Of a stretch of DNA of 64,000 bases, positions 44,635-53,362 are shown piece after piece. The translations under genes were made by a program, and so were the position numbers. How positions within the stretch are numbered: position 1 is the stretch's first letter; the number at the start of each line of letters is the position of its first letter. The notes beneath the pieces were generated by a model that saw nothing but the letters and a program-made list of their open reading frames with translations, was not told the origin of the DNA and searched no databases. Origin of the DNA: Ruegeria_C sp041537905. Lineage in GTDB: Bacteria; Pseudomonadota; Alphaproteobacteria; Rhodobacterales; Rhodobacteraceae. Location: the NCBI RefSeq assembly GCF_041537905.1, contig NZ_JBGRUO010000004.1, positions 248,001-312,000 on the forward strand, given 5' to 3'.

Positions 44635-46173
44635 TCAGCCGGTTTTGCGGCTGATCCGCGGCGCGTCCTGCACTTTGGCCTCATGGGCCGAGATCCAGTC
44701 CAGTGTCTGGTCGAAGGGCATCGGTCGGCCGATGCCGAAGCCCTGCACATGGTCGCAGCCCAGCTGCGCCAGCAGCGCGTGTTCGCCGACGGTCTCGACA
44801 CCTTCGGCCAGCGTTTCCAGTTCCAGACGCTCGGCCATGGTCAGGATGGCCCCGATCATGCGTTGCTGTTCAGGGTCGCGATCGGCTTTTGCGACAAAAG
44901 AGCGGTCGATCTTGATCCGGGTGATCGCGAACCGGCGGATGGCCGCGATCGAGGCATGGCCGGTGCCGAAATCATCCAGGTCGATCTTGCAGCCCAACTG
45001 TCCCAGACCGGCGATGTTGCGGGTGACCGTATCATCGGCCGTATCCGTGAACACGTTTTCCAACACCTCGACGGCCAACCGGTCGGCGGTCAGACCAAAG
45101 CGGTCCAGCTCCCACCGGATGCGTTCGACAAGTGCGGGATTCCGAAGTTCTTCTGCAGTGAAATTCACGCCAACGCTCGGAACCCGGACATCGGCGCTGT
45201 CCCAGGCCTTGAGCGCGGTCAGCGAGTGGTAGAGCATGACCTGCCCCAGACGATCCAAAAGCCCCGCCTGTGCAATCAGGGGCAGGAACACGTCCGTGCC
45301 CAGATTGCCACGCAGCGGGTGCGACCACCGCGCAAGCGCCTCGAACCCTACGACATGTCCGGTCTCGGTCGAGATTTGTGGCTGAAACCAGGGCTGGATC
45401 TGGCCGTTATCCAGTGCTGATCCGATCTCGTCGCGCAGCGGTTTGGTGCCGCGACGTCGGCGCGTCTGTGGCGAGAAGGCCCGGATCGCGGATGGTCCGG
45501 CCTGCTGCGCCTCTTCCAGGGCCAGATCGGCTGCGGCGAGCCAGTCTTTGGCGCTGTCGCCATCGAACCGGCTGAACTGACAGAACCCGATGGAACAACT
45601 GACATAGACGGTTGATCCATCCAGCGAGATCGGGTTTTCCACCGCCTCCTGCAGGCGTTCTGCCAGTTGGATCGAGAGTTCCAGATCAAGATGCGGCACC
45701 GGCGCGAGGCAGATCGCAAAGCGGTTGTCACCCATACGCGCCACAATATCCTTGTCACGCAGCACGGATCGAACCCGTTCGCCGCATCGCTGCACAATGT
45801 GATCGGCTGCCCCCTGACCCAGCCGGCTGACATGATCGGTGTAATCGTCAAGCTCGACCAGAAAACATGCTGATTTCTGGCCATTCCTGGCCGTCTCGGC
45901 GCAGACATCTTCGGTGGCGGTGAGAAAGCTGTCCTGCAGCAGCAGCCCGGTGACGGTATCGCGGGTTCCGCGCCCCTCGACCGGCCATTTGCCCAGAGCA
46001 CCGGCAAACGCAAACAGAAGCGGCAGCCCCAATGCCGTCAGCAACAGCGCGGTTTCGCCCCAAAGCCAGAAGGCGCCCAATGTGATCGCTGGCAAAAAGG
46101 CCAGCACCGGAGGCCCGGTCAGAACCGGCACGATCCGATCTTTCAGGCGGGTCGATAACGAACTGATCTGCAT
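44635..46173 (-). CDS. Membrane-anchored EAL phosphodiesterase with degenerate GGDEF
   Basis: A 512-residue protein. Two hydrophobic segments lie near the N-terminus (residues 18-60). The GGDEF domain's signature is replaced (ARMGDNRFAICL), so it should not make c-di-GMP but may bind GTP. The EAL domain looks active: FEALARW, NFTAEEL, VEVLENVFTD, DLDDFGTGHAS, KIDRSFV and AEGVET provide the metal ligands and base. It probably hydrolyses c-di-GMP. No sensor domain other than the membrane part is seen. Confidence 0.9.
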   Translation of the reverse strand: MQISSLSTRLKDRIVPVLTGPPVLAFLPAITLGAFWLWGETALLLTALGLPLLFAFAGALGKWPVEGRGTRDTVTGLLLQDSFLTATEDVCAETARNGQKSACFLVELDDYTDHVSRLGQGAADHIVQRCGERVRSVLRDKDIVARMGDNRFAICLAPVPHLDLELSIQLAERLQEAVENPISLDGSTVYVSCSIGFCQFSRFDGDSAKDWLAAADLALEEAQQAGPSAIRAFSPQTRRRRGTKPLRDEIGSALDNGQIQPWFQPQISTETGHVVGFEALARWSHPLRGNLGTDVFLPLIAQAGLLDRLGQVMLYHSLTALKAWDSADVRVPSVGVNFTAEELRNPALVERIRWELDRFGLTADRLAVEVLENVFTDTADDTVTRNIAGLGQLGCKIDLDDFGTGHASIAAIRRFAITRIKIDRSFVAKADRDPEQQRMIGAILTMAERLELETLAEGVETVGEHALLAQLGCDHVQGFGIGRPMPFDQTLDWISAHEAKVQDAPRISRKTG

Positions 46174-46237
46174 CGGTTTTCCAGGGCCTTTTGCATTTGC
46201 GTCTGCCCGAGCTTAGAAAACCAGTCTGAGCGATGTG

Positions 46238-47107
46238 TTAACGCAATTGCGGAATTTCAGGCGAATCTGGATCAATTTCGCCTTTGGACAGGCTCAATCC
46301 CATAAAATCGAACAGTTTTGGGTCCAATAGATGCGAGGGACGCGCATTCATCAGCGCCCGGAACATCACCTGCCTGCGGCCTGGCGCGTTCTTTTCCCAT
46401 TGATCGAGAATCTGTTTGACCTGCTGGCGCTGCAGCCCGTCCTGACTGCCGCACAGATCGCAGGGGATGATGGGGTAGTTCATCGCGGTGGCAAATTTCT
46501 CGCAATCGGCCTCGGCCACATGGGCCAGCGGGCGATAGAGGAACAGATCGCCTTCTTCGTTCACCAGTTTCGGCGGCATCGTGGCCAGCCGCCCGCCGTG
46601 AAAGAGGTTCATGAAGAAGGTTTCCAAAATGTCGTCGCGGTGATGCCCCAGCACCACGGCTGAACACCCTTCCTCGCGCGCGATGCGATAGAGATTGCCG
46701 CGCCGCAGTCGCGAACAGAGCGCGCAGAAGGTCCGACCCTGCGGGATCTTGTCCATCACGACGGAATAGGTGTCCTGATACTCGATCCGGTGCGGCACGC
46801 CCATCCGCTCAAGAAACTCCGGCAGCACGGTTGCAGGGAAGCCCGGCTGCCCCTGATCCAGATTGCAGGCCAACAACTCGACCGGCAGCAGGCCGCGCCA
46901 TTGCAGCTCGTGCAGGACCGCCAGCAGCGTATAGCTGTCCTTGCCGCCAGACAGGCAGACCAGCCATTTCGCACCACGCTCAACCATACCGTATTGTTCG
47001 ATCGCTTCGCGGGTATGGCGCACGATCCGCTTGCGCAGCTTCTTGAACTCGGTGGTCGAGGGCGCCCCGGCGAATAGGGGATGGATATCGCTGTCATCGT
47101 CCAGCAT
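46238..47107 (-). CDS. ttcA: tRNA 2-thiocytidine synthetase TtcA
   Basis: A 289-residue PP-loop ATPase. SGGKDS is at residues 53-58, CALCSR and CDLCGS give the Cys pairs for the iron-sulfur cluster, and GHHRDDILETFFMNLFHGGR is typical of the family. It thiolates C32 in tRNAs. The start at 47107 begins MLDDDSD; a longer frame upstream has no family character. It is divergent from the DUF900 hydrolase with a 107-base gap. Confidence 0.93.
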   Translation of the reverse strand: MLDDDSDIHPLFAGAPSTTEFKKLRKRIVRHTREAIEQYGMVERGAKWLVCLSGGKDSYTLLAVLHELQWRGLLPVELLACNLDQGQPGFPATVLPEFLERMGVPHRIEYQDTYSVVMDKIPQGRTFCALCSRLRRGNLYRIAREEGCSAVVLGHHRDDILETFFMNLFHGGRLATMPPKLVNEEGDLFLYRPLAHVAEADCEKFATAMNYPIIPCDLCGSQDGLQRQQVKQILDQWEKNAPGRRQVMFRALMNARPSHLLDPKLFDFMGLSLSKGEIDPDSPEIPQLR

Positions 47108-47214
47108 TGCGGCTCTCCTCAGGCTTGCGGGCATATGCCATGGAAGCGCCGCGCTGCAAAGACCCGAGATCGGTGTTATGCTGGGCAAGCATTGTATTTC
47201 GAGAGGTTTGAGCC

Positions 47215-48150
47215 ATGGACTATTTCTTTTCCGTCCGCGCCCGCAGCGGTGATCATTATTCCAACAGGCTGGGTGGCGCGCGCTATCTGGCTATTCCGCC
47301 CGGTGTCGGGCAACCCGCTCGACAGCACGAACTGCCGGTCTCGCAATGGGTCAGCCGAGTTCAGGACGAGGCCGGAGCCAGTGATGACGAGAACGGCCAT
47401 ATCGTGGTCTTTGTGCATGGGTTCAACACCGAGCAGTTCGAGATGCTGGAACGCCACCGCAAGATTCGCGCCGGGCTGGAGGCGCAGGGATTTACCGGGG
47501 TGGTTCTCAGCTTCGACTGGCCAAGTGACGGATCGGTGCTGGGTTATAACTCGGACCGGGCGGATGCGCGCCGCTCTGCGGATAAGCTGTTTATCCACGG
47601 CATCAATCGGCTGTCGCGGATGCAGACGCCGGATTGCCGCTACAATATCCATGTGCTGGCCCATTCCATGGGGACCTTTCTGGTGCGTGAGGCGATGGAT
47701 TACGCAGATGATGACCATGCCACCGCGCAGACCAGTTGGACCACCAGCCAGATCGCCTTTGTGGCGGCGGATGTGTCGTCGAAATCCTTCACCGACGGCA
47801 ATCCCAAGACGTCATCCCTGATGCGCAGATGCTCACGGCTGACCTGTTACTACAGCCCGTTTGACGAGATTCTCTCGGTCTCCGAGATCAAGCGGGTTGG
47901 CGTGTCACGTCGGCTGGGCCGGGTAGGGATGCCAGCGGATCATCACGAAAAGGCGGTGAACCTCTATTGTGGATCATTCTTCAAAGAGACCCGCGGCGAC
48001 TATGATGACGGCAAATCAGCGAGCCATAGCTGGTATTTTGACGCCCCGCGCTTTTACGAGGATCTTCACCATACCCTGTTGGGCAGGCTGGACCGAGAGG
48101 TGATTCCGACCCGGGCGCGCACCACGCAGGGTAATCTCGGGCTGTTCTGA
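47215..48150 (+). CDS. DUF900-family alpha/beta hydrolase
   Basis: A 311-residue alpha/beta hydrolase. Segments: IVVFVHGFNTEQFEMLER (oxyanion), VVLSFDWPSDGSVLGYNSDR and HVLAHSMGTFLVREAMD with the nucleophile Ser. It is cytoplasmic by lack of a signal peptide. It ends 5 bases before the converging yidD gene. The physiological substrate is unknown. Confidence 0.85.
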   Translation: MDYFFSVRARSGDHYSNRLGGARYLAIPPGVGQPARQHELPVSQWVSRVQDEAGASDDENGHIVVFVHGFNTEQFEMLERHRKIRAGLEAQGFTGVVLSFDWPSDGSVLGYNSDRADARRSADKLFIHGINRLSRMQTPDCRYNIHVLAHSMGTFLVREAMDYADDDHATAQTSWTTSQIAFVAADVSSKSFTDGNPKTSSLMRRCSRLTCYYSPFDEILSVSEIKRVGVSRRLGRVGMPADHHEKAVNLYCGSFFKETRGDYDDGKSASHSWYFDAPRFYEDLHHTLLGRLDREVIPTRARTTQGNLGLF

Positions 48151-48155
48151 GCGGA

Positions 48156-48389
48156 TCAGTTCTTCTTGTCGTCCGGCACCGGGTCGTACCCATCGCCACC
48201 CAGTGGATGGCAGCGCGCGATTCGTTTTGCTGTCATCCAAGCGCCCTTTATGGCCCCGTGCTTTTCAAGCGCCTCTAGCGCATAGGCCGAGCAGGTGGGC
48301 TGATAGCGGCAGTTGAACCCAACCCAAGGGCTGAAGATCAGGCGATAGAGCCGGACCGGAAGGGCCACGATATGGGCAAACAGGGTCAT
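48156..48389 (-). CDS. yidD: Membrane protein insertion efficiency factor YidD
   Basis: A 77-residue amphipathic protein: VALPVRLYRLIFSPWVGFNC, RYQPTCSAYALEALEKHGAI and RIARCHPLGGDGYDPVP are the three family segments. The start at 48389 overlaps the rnpA stop by 4 bases. It works near YidC; here yidC itself lies about 3.6 kb away, beyond the DUF900, ttcA and EAL genes. Confidence 0.95.
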   Translation of the reverse strand: MTLFAHIVALPVRLYRLIFSPWVGFNCRYQPTCSAYALEALEKHGAIKGAWMTAKRIARCHPLGGDGYDPVPDDKKN

Positions 48390-48805
48390 GGCGTGCCTGC
48401 ATGCAGCTTGCGTAACGCATAGCGCAGGTCCTGCAACAACAGCTCGAAGGGTCGGTTCGCGGTGACATCGCGCCGTCCGATCAGAACGTAGTCCCATCCG
48501 GACTTGCCCTGTTCGGGCAGCACGTTGCGCGCCGCCTCGCGCAGCCGCCGCTTGGCACGGTTGCGGGCCACGGCATTGCCGACCTTTTTCGAACAGGTAA
48601 AGCCCACGCGTATGCCGACCGCCTCATCCGCCTCGCGTTTGCGGGCCTGTACCATCATCGAGGCGGTGCCCTGTCGCCGCGCGCGCGCCGCTTTCAGAAA
48701 GTCAGCGCGTTTGCATAACACGCTGACGGGCACGCAAACGGACACCGCCGGAGGGCTGTTCCCTTGGCTGGTCGAACCATCCATGGGGGCCTCCGGCGGT
48801 GTCAT
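48386..48805 (-). CDS. rnpA: Ribonuclease P protein component
   Basis: About 139 residues. The RNR motif and basic helix are in NAVARNRAKRRLREAARNVL; VGFTCSKKVG and YVLIGRRDVTANR are also typical. A proline- and serine-rich N-terminal extension precedes the family core (CKRADFLKAARARRQGTA). The ATG at 48805 is used; a second Met seven residues on is an alternative. It processes tRNA precursors with RnpB RNA. Confidence 0.93.
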   Translation of the reverse strand: MTPPEAPMDGSTSQGNSPPAVSVCVPVSVLCKRADFLKAARARRQGTASMMVQARKREADEAVGIRVGFTCSKKVGNAVARNRAKRRLREAARNVLPEQGKSGWDYVLIGRRDVTANRPFELLLQDLRYALRKLHAGTP

Positions 48806-48830
48806 AATCAATGTGCGGTGTCGTTGAGCC

Positions 48831-48965
48831 TTACGCGCTCAGCGACTTGCGGCCGCGGGCGCGGCGGGCATTCAGGATTTTGCGGCCGGCCTTGGTGGCC
48901 ATGCGCGCGCGGAACCCGTGGCGGCGTTTGCGAACCAGGTTCGAAGGCTGATAGGTGCGTTTCAT
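48831..48965 (-). CDS. rpmH: Ribosomal protein L34
   Basis: A 44-residue bL34 read directly from the minus strand: it begins [20 protein letters not shown], continues [18 protein letters not shown] and ends RKSLSA with TAA at 48833-48831. It heads the rpmH-rnpA-yidD operon, with 25 bases between it and rnpA. Its promoter should lie in 48966-49226. Confidence 0.97.
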
Positions 48966-49226
48966 CGCTCCGTCTCCAATCTCTTGCGGTCGGGCGCGGC
49001 GCGGAATCGCCTCCCGGTCTGTTATTCGAAGCCCGTCCTTTACGGCCCCTTCCCGGGTAAGTCAAACCCTCGAAAGCGTCTTTTGCAACAAAATGGCCCC
49101 GATCCGGCGGGAAAGGTTTCAATCCGGGCTCAATACGTGGCGTTATCTCACATTTGGCGGGCAAAACTTCAACGCGTTGTGAAGCATCTGTTTCTGACCG
49201 CCCAAGCGGCGCATGTTGGGGGCAAC
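48966..49226. other. Divergent promoter region of rpmH and the TVP38 gene
   Basis: A gap of about 260 bases with no gene. AGATTGGAGACGGAGCG-like purine-rich sequence just before rpmH provides its ribosome-binding site. Promoter hexamers could not be fixed with confidence on either strand. Confidence 0.4.
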
Positions 49227-49985
49227 ATGAAATCCGACAAAAAGCTGAAAGCCATGAGTGACACATCAGACATGCCGCGCCGCGGGCTGGCACGGCACAT
49301 TCCCTTATTGGTCATCCTCAGCGTCGCCGCCATTGGGGCCGTGACTCTGGGCGATTACCTGAGTTTTGAAGCCCTGCGCGACAATCGAGAGGTCCTGCTG
49401 GCCTTTCGCGATGGCAACTATCTGACCATGGCCGCCGCTTTTGTCGGTCTCTACGTGCTGATTGTGGCGTTCTCGCTGCCCGGTGCGGCGGTGGCCTCGA
49501 TGACGGGCGGGTTCCTGTTTGGTCTGGGCATGGGCACCGGGCTGAACGTCGTGTCGGCCACCATCGGAGCCACGGCGATCTTTCTGGCCGCGCGCTGGGG
49601 GCTGGGGGCCACATTGACAGCCAAGCTCGATTCCTCGGAAGGGACGATCAAAAAGCTGCGTGACGGCCTGCGCGAGAACGAGATTTCGGTGCTGTTCCTG
49701 CTGCGACTGGTGCCTGCGGTGCCGTTTTTTGTGGCCAATCTGGTCCCAGCGTTGGTTGGCGTGAAGCTGCGGAGCTTTGTGATGACCACGGCGCTGGGCA
49801 TCATTCCGGGCGCAATCGTGTTCACCTGGATCGGCGTTGGTCTGGGCGGCGTGTTCGACCGGGGCGAGACACCGGATCTGTCGCTGCTGTGGGAACCCTT
49901 TATCATTGGCCCGATTCTGGGCCTCTGTGTGCTGGCCGCGTTGCCCATCGCCATTCGCGCCTTGCGCGGCAAGAAAGAGATCTGA
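49227..49985 (+). CDS. TVP38/TMEM64-family membrane protein
   Basis: A 252-residue inner-membrane protein of the DedA/VTT superfamily. Segments: VGLYVLIVAFSLPGAAVASM, TGGFLFGLGMGTGLNVVSAT, then LRDGLRENEISVLFLLRLVP and FFVANLVPALVGVKL, the re-entrant VTT core. ATG 49227 follows a G-rich stretch; the Met at 49254 is an alternative. The MerA-like flavoprotein gene starts 3 bases after its stop, a pairing seen in several bacteria. The transported or scrambled lipid is unknown. Confidence 0.88.
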   Translation: MKSDKKLKAMSDTSDMPRRGLARHIPLLVILSVAAIGAVTLGDYLSFEALRDNREVLLAFRDGNYLTMAAAFVGLYVLIVAFSLPGAAVASMTGGFLFGLGMGTGLNVVSATIGATAIFLAARWGLGATLTAKLDSSEGTIKKLRDGLRENEISVLFLLRLVPAVPFFVANLVPALVGVKLRSFVMTTALGIIPGAIVFTWIGVGLGGVFDRGETPDLSLLWEPFIIGPILGLCVLAALPIAIRALRGKKEI

Positions 49986-49988
49986 GCC

Positions 49989-51407
49989 ATGACCACTATC
50001 AAGACGGATATCCTGGTCATCGGGGCCGGGTCCGGCGGCTTGTCGGTCGCGGCCGGGGCCAGCCAGATGGGGGCGGATGTGACCCTGCTGGAGGGGCACA
50101 AGATGGGCGGCGATTGCCTGAATTTCGGCTGCGTGCCCTCCAAGGCGCTGCTTGCAAGCGCCAAGCAGGCCTATGGCCAGGCTCACGGCGCACGCTTTGG
50201 CGTGGCCGATGTCGCCCCGCAGGTCGACTATGCCGCTGCCAAGGATCACGTGCATGACGTGATCGCCCAGATCACCCCGATGGACAGCCAGGAACGCTTC
50301 GAAGGCTTTGGTGTGCGGGTGATCCGTGAATATGGCATGTTCATCTCACCGACCGAGGTGCAGGCGGGCGATCAGGTGATCTCGGCCCGCCGGGTGGTGA
50401 TTGCCACCGGCTCCTCTCCGCTGGTGCCACCAATACCGGGACTGGACAAGGTTCCCTATGAAACCAACGAAACCCTCTTTGAGCTGCGCGAAAAGCCTGA
50501 ACATCTGGTGATCATCGGGGGTGGCCCGATTGGCTTGGAAATGGCCCAGGCGCATGTGCGGCTCGGCTGCAAGGTCACCGTGATCGAAGGGATGAGGGCG
50601 CTGGGCAAGGACGACCCCGAGGCAGCAGCAGTTGTGTTGGACGCACTGCGCGGCGAAGGGGTCGAGATCGCCGAAGATGCCTTGGTGTCCGAGATCGCGG
50701 GGCAGGCGGGTGCGATCACCGTTTCCACGCAGGATGGGCGCAGCTTTGTTGGCACCCATCTGCTGCTGGCGGTTGGCCGCAAGTCCAATACCGACCGGCT
50801 GAACCTTGAAGCAGCCGGGATCGAGGTCACGCGCACTGGCATCAAGGTGGATGACAGCCTGCGCACCACCAACAAAAAGGTCTATGCCATTGGTGACGTC
50901 GCAGGCGGGCTGCAATTCACCCATGTGGCCGGGTATCAGGCGGGGGTGATCATCCGCTCGGCCCTGTTCGGCCTGCCGTCAAAGGCAAAGACGGGCCATA
51001 TCCCCTGGGCCACCTATACCGACCCGGAACTGGCGCAGGTCGGATTGACCGAGATGCAGGCGCGGACGCAATACAGCACCCGCCTTGAGGTCGTGCGCTT
51101 TGACTATCACCACAATGACCGCGCCATTGCCGAGCGGAAAACCACCGGTTTTATCAAGGTGATGGTGGTCAAGGGCCGCCCCGTGGGTGTGACGATCGTG
51201 GGTCACCAGGCCGGGGAATTGATCAACTTGTGGTCGCTCGCTCTGGCCAATAACCTGAAGATGAGTCAGGTCGCAGCAATGGTGTCGCCCTATCCGACCA
51301 TCGGAGAGGTCAACAAGCGCGCTGCAGGGGCCTATTTCTCGCCAAGGCTGTTTGAGAACCAGACAGTGAAACGGGTGGTCGGATTCGTCCAGAAATGGAT
51401 CCCCTGA
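49989..51407 (+). CDS. MerA-like FAD-dependent pyridine nucleotide disulfide oxidoreductase
   Basis: A 472-residue class I flavoprotein. FAD-binding GAGSGG at residues 12-17; redox pair Cys43-Cys48 in GGDCLNFGCVPSK; NAD(P) site around GGGPIGLEMAQA; second FAD motif YAIGDVAGG. In the C-terminal interface the usual His-Pro-Thr of lipoamide dehydrogenase is SPYPTIGE, with Tyr instead of the catalytic His. No N-terminal metal-binding domain or C-terminal vicinal Cys pair is present, so neither lipoamide nor mercuric reductase activity is assured. Confidence 0.85.
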   Translation: MTTIKTDILVIGAGSGGLSVAAGASQMGADVTLLEGHKMGGDCLNFGCVPSKALLASAKQAYGQAHGARFGVADVAPQVDYAAAKDHVHDVIAQITPMDSQERFEGFGVRVIREYGMFISPTEVQAGDQVISARRVVIATGSSPLVPPIPGLDKVPYETNETLFELREKPEHLVIIGGGPIGLEMAQAHVRLGCKVTVIEGMRALGKDDPEAAAVVLDALRGEGVEIAEDALVSEIAGQAGAITVSTQDGRSFVGTHLLLAVGRKSNTDRLNLEAAGIEVTRTGIKVDDSLRTTNKKVYAIGDVAGGLQFTHVAGYQAGVIIRSALFGLPSKAKTGHIPWATYTDPELAQVGLTEMQARTQYSTRLEVVRFDYHHNDRAIAERKTTGFIKVMVVKGRPVGVTIVGHQAGELINLWSLALANNLKMSQVAAMVSPYPTIGEVNKRAAGAYFSPRLFENQTVKRVVGFVQKWIP

Positions 51408-51420
51408 CCGGAAAGGTGAC

Positions 51421-52806
51421 ATGCTGAACTCGCTTTCAGGCAGATTTCTGATCCTGACAACAGTGTTTGTCATGCTGGCCGAAGTGCTGATCTTCGTGCC
51501 GTCGATCGCCCGATTCCGCGAGGATTTCCTGCTCAATCGTCTGGAGCGCGCGCAGATCGCCTCGCTGGCATTGCTGGCGGACGACATGCTGGCCGAAGAT
51601 CTTGAGGCCGAGCTTCTGGAAAATGCCGGTGTTTTTAACGTAGTGCTGCGCCGCGACGAGATGCGGCAGTTGATGCTGTCCTCTCCGATCCCCGACCAAA
51701 TTGCCGAGACCTATGATTTGCGCATGGCCAGCGCTTGGGTGTTGATCCGCGACGCCATGCTGCGTCTGGGCGATCGGGACAACCAGATCATCCGCGTGAT
51801 TGGCGAACCGGTGCGCGATGCCGGGTTGCTGATCGAGATCACCATGGAAACCGAGCCGCTGCGCATGGCGATGGTCGACTATGGCCTGCGCATTCTGGCG
51901 CTGTCGCTTTTCATCTCGATCATCACGGCCTCGCTGCTGTTTCTTGCGGTGCGCGCGCTACTGGTGCGTCCGATCCGCAGTGTGGTGGGCTATATGCAGC
52001 GCTATGCCAGCGCGCCAGAGGATGCGCGCGGCATCATCAGCCCCAACGCCTCGGTGACCGAGTTGCGCGAGGCCGAAGATGCGCTGTTGATGCTGCAGAC
52101 CCAGCTAACCCATGCCTTGAAGCAGCGCGAGCGGTTGGCACAGCTGGGCGGAGCAGTGGCCAAGGTCAGCCATGACCTGCGCAACATCCTGACCAGCGCG
52201 CAGCTGTTCACCGACCGCATCGAAGCCAGCGATGACCCGTTGGTCCGGCGCATGGCGCCGAAACTGGTCAACTCGATCACGCGCGCGGTATCTCTGTGTG
52301 AAAGCACGCTGGCCTTTGGCCGGGCCGAAGAACCCGCGCCCACGCTAACCATGGTCGACCTACAAGAGGTTGTTGCCGACGTGATTGCCAGCGAAACCTT
52401 GGCAGTCTCCGATAACTGCATCGGTTTCAGCATGGACATTCCCGAAGGCCTGCTGGTCCGGGCCGATCCCGAGCAGTTGTTTCGTGTCATCATGAACCTC
52501 GTGCGCAATGCCCGCCAGGCCATCGTCGCCACCGGCAAACCCGGCGAAATCCGCGTGTCGGCCAGAGAAACCGATCAGAACTGGCGTGTCGAGATCCACG
52601 ATAGCGGACCAGGATTGCCTCCTAAAGCGCGGGAACATCTGTTCACCCCGTTTCAGGGCGGCATGCGCAAGGGAGGGTCGGGGCTTGGGTTGGCGATTGC
52701 AGCTGAACTGGTGCGCGGCCATGGCGGTGAGTTGTGTTTGAAAAAGACGGATGAGACGGGGACAAGCTTCGAAATTCACCTGCCCCGCGGCGACGGAACC
52801 TTTTGA
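51421..52806 (+). CDS. Sensor histidine kinase
   Basis: A 461-residue kinase. TM1 is at residues 8-30 and TM2 about 156-178, enclosing a sensor domain of about 125 residues. A HAMP-like linker begins with the VRPIRSVVG segment. His251 in AKVSHDLRNILTS is the phosphorylation site. The ATPase has NLVRNARQAI (N box), DSGPGLPP and GGSGLGLAIA (G boxes). No response regulator is adjacent. It lies 13 bases after the flavoprotein stop, so the TVP38-flavoprotein-kinase genes form an operon. Confidence 0.92.
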   Translation: MLNSLSGRFLILTTVFVMLAEVLIFVPSIARFREDFLLNRLERAQIASLALLADDMLAEDLEAELLENAGVFNVVLRRDEMRQLMLSSPIPDQIAETYDLRMASAWVLIRDAMLRLGDRDNQIIRVIGEPVRDAGLLIEITMETEPLRMAMVDYGLRILALSLFISIITASLLFLAVRALLVRPIRSVVGYMQRYASAPEDARGIISPNASVTELREAEDALLMLQTQLTHALKQRERLAQLGGAVAKVSHDLRNILTSAQLFTDRIEASDDPLVRRMAPKLVNSITRAVSLCESTLAFGRAEEPAPTLTMVDLQEVVADVIASETLAVSDNCIGFSMDIPEGLLVRADPEQLFRVIMNLVRNARQAIVATGKPGEIRVSARETDQNWRVEIHDSGPGLPPKAREHLFTPFQGGMRKGGSGLGLAIAAELVRGHGGELCLKKTDETGTSFEIHLPRGDGTF

Positions 52807-52871
52807 AGGAAAATTCGTGGAATTGGGGTTGCGCCCACTGAGTACTGGGTCTAGATAGCGCGTCACCAAGT

Positions 52872-52948
52872 GGACCGATAGCTCAGCTGGATAGAGTACT
52901 TGACTACGAATCAAGGGGTCGGGGGTTCGAATCCTCCTCGGTCCGCCA
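52872..52948 (+). tRNA. tRNA-Arg (anticodon ACG)
   Basis: Acceptor GGACCGA pairs with TCGGTCC, followed by G and encoded CCA (52946-52948). The D arm AGCTCAGCTGGATAGAGT is regular, the anticodon stem CTTGA/TCAAG encloses CTACGAA, giving ACG (A34 becomes inosine and reads CGU/CGC/CGA). The T-loop is TTCGAAT. The defence island begins immediately downstream, so this tRNA is a likely integration site. Confidence 0.96.
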
Positions 52949-52970
52949 CTTTCTTCTTATGTGGCGACAA

Positions 52971-53028
52971 ATAGTTTTGCCTTTTGCGACAGAACTTTTC
53001 CTTTGCGCCGCATAGCTTTGCCTTCTGC
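52971..53028. repeat. Three imperfect 20-21 bp tandem units
   Basis: ATAGTTTTGCCTTTTGC at 52971-52987, GAACTTTTCCTTTGCGC at 52992-53008 and ATAGCTTTGCCTTCTGC at 53012-53028 are related units at a 20-21 bp spacing, directly downstream of tRNA-Arg. The spacing of two helical turns could suit arm-type integrase or regulator binding, but this is conjecture. Confidence 0.4.
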
Positions 53029-53156
53029 CAAATGGTTGCGTTGAGCATGTTTCCCCATAAAAACTGGTTTTGAGCGAAGCCCTTCAGGGCGTTCGTCTCC
53101 AAAATCTGCTCCCGGCGAGGGTTGGGGGTAGCAAGTGCAAAACAATTCGACAGGGT

Positions 53157-53339
53157 GGTGCGGCCCACAGGCGTTCGCCGAGGACACGGCCCTGTCTAAT
53201 TGTATTGCGGGCGCGGGGGGACGACGTCCCCTAGCTCTGCTGTTCTGAAGGTCGGGCGGGAAGGAGACTTTCGCTACGGGTGCAAACAGACTGAGAGCCT
53301 CACGCGAAACCGGACGTTCGAATCCCACCCGCACCGCCA
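53157..53339 (+). ncRNA. tRNA-like 3' end, possible structured RNA or attachment-site remnant
   Basis: The right end reads TTCGAAT (T-loop like), then CCGCACC, discriminator G and CCA (53337-53339). GGTGCGG at 53157-53163 is exactly complementary to CCGCACC but 165 bases away. The intervening DNA forms small hairpins (GGGGAC/GTCCCC; GGCG/CGCC) but no D or anticodon arm, and the expected T-stem partner is absent. A strong terminator follows 23 bases later. It may be an unusual RNA or the displaced 3' end of a tRNA left by integration. Confidence 0.3.
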
Positions 53340-53362
53340 CTTGCCCTCGCGAAAGCGTTCTC

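Noticed and set aside
42679..45420. A 913-codon open frame on the plus strand
   Set aside because: It is antisense to yidC and the EAL gene and has repetitive acidic/His-Asp-rich composition typical of GC-rich shadow frames. The minus-strand proteins are unmistakable.
49989..51407. Dihydrolipoamide dehydrogenase
   Set aside because: The catalytic His of the HPT motif is replaced (SPYPTIGE), and no pyruvate or oxoglutarate dehydrogenase genes are nearby.
52911..53168. A minus-strand frame ending in DRGGFEPPTP
   Set aside because: This ending is the well-known antisense translation of a tRNA 3' half and marks a spurious gene.
53157..53339. tmRNA (ssrA) at the tRNA-like element
   Set aside because: No tag reading frame, no G-U pair at the third acceptor position as needed for alanine charging, discriminator G, and only 183 bases. 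The permuted two-piece order of Alphaproteobacteria is also absent.
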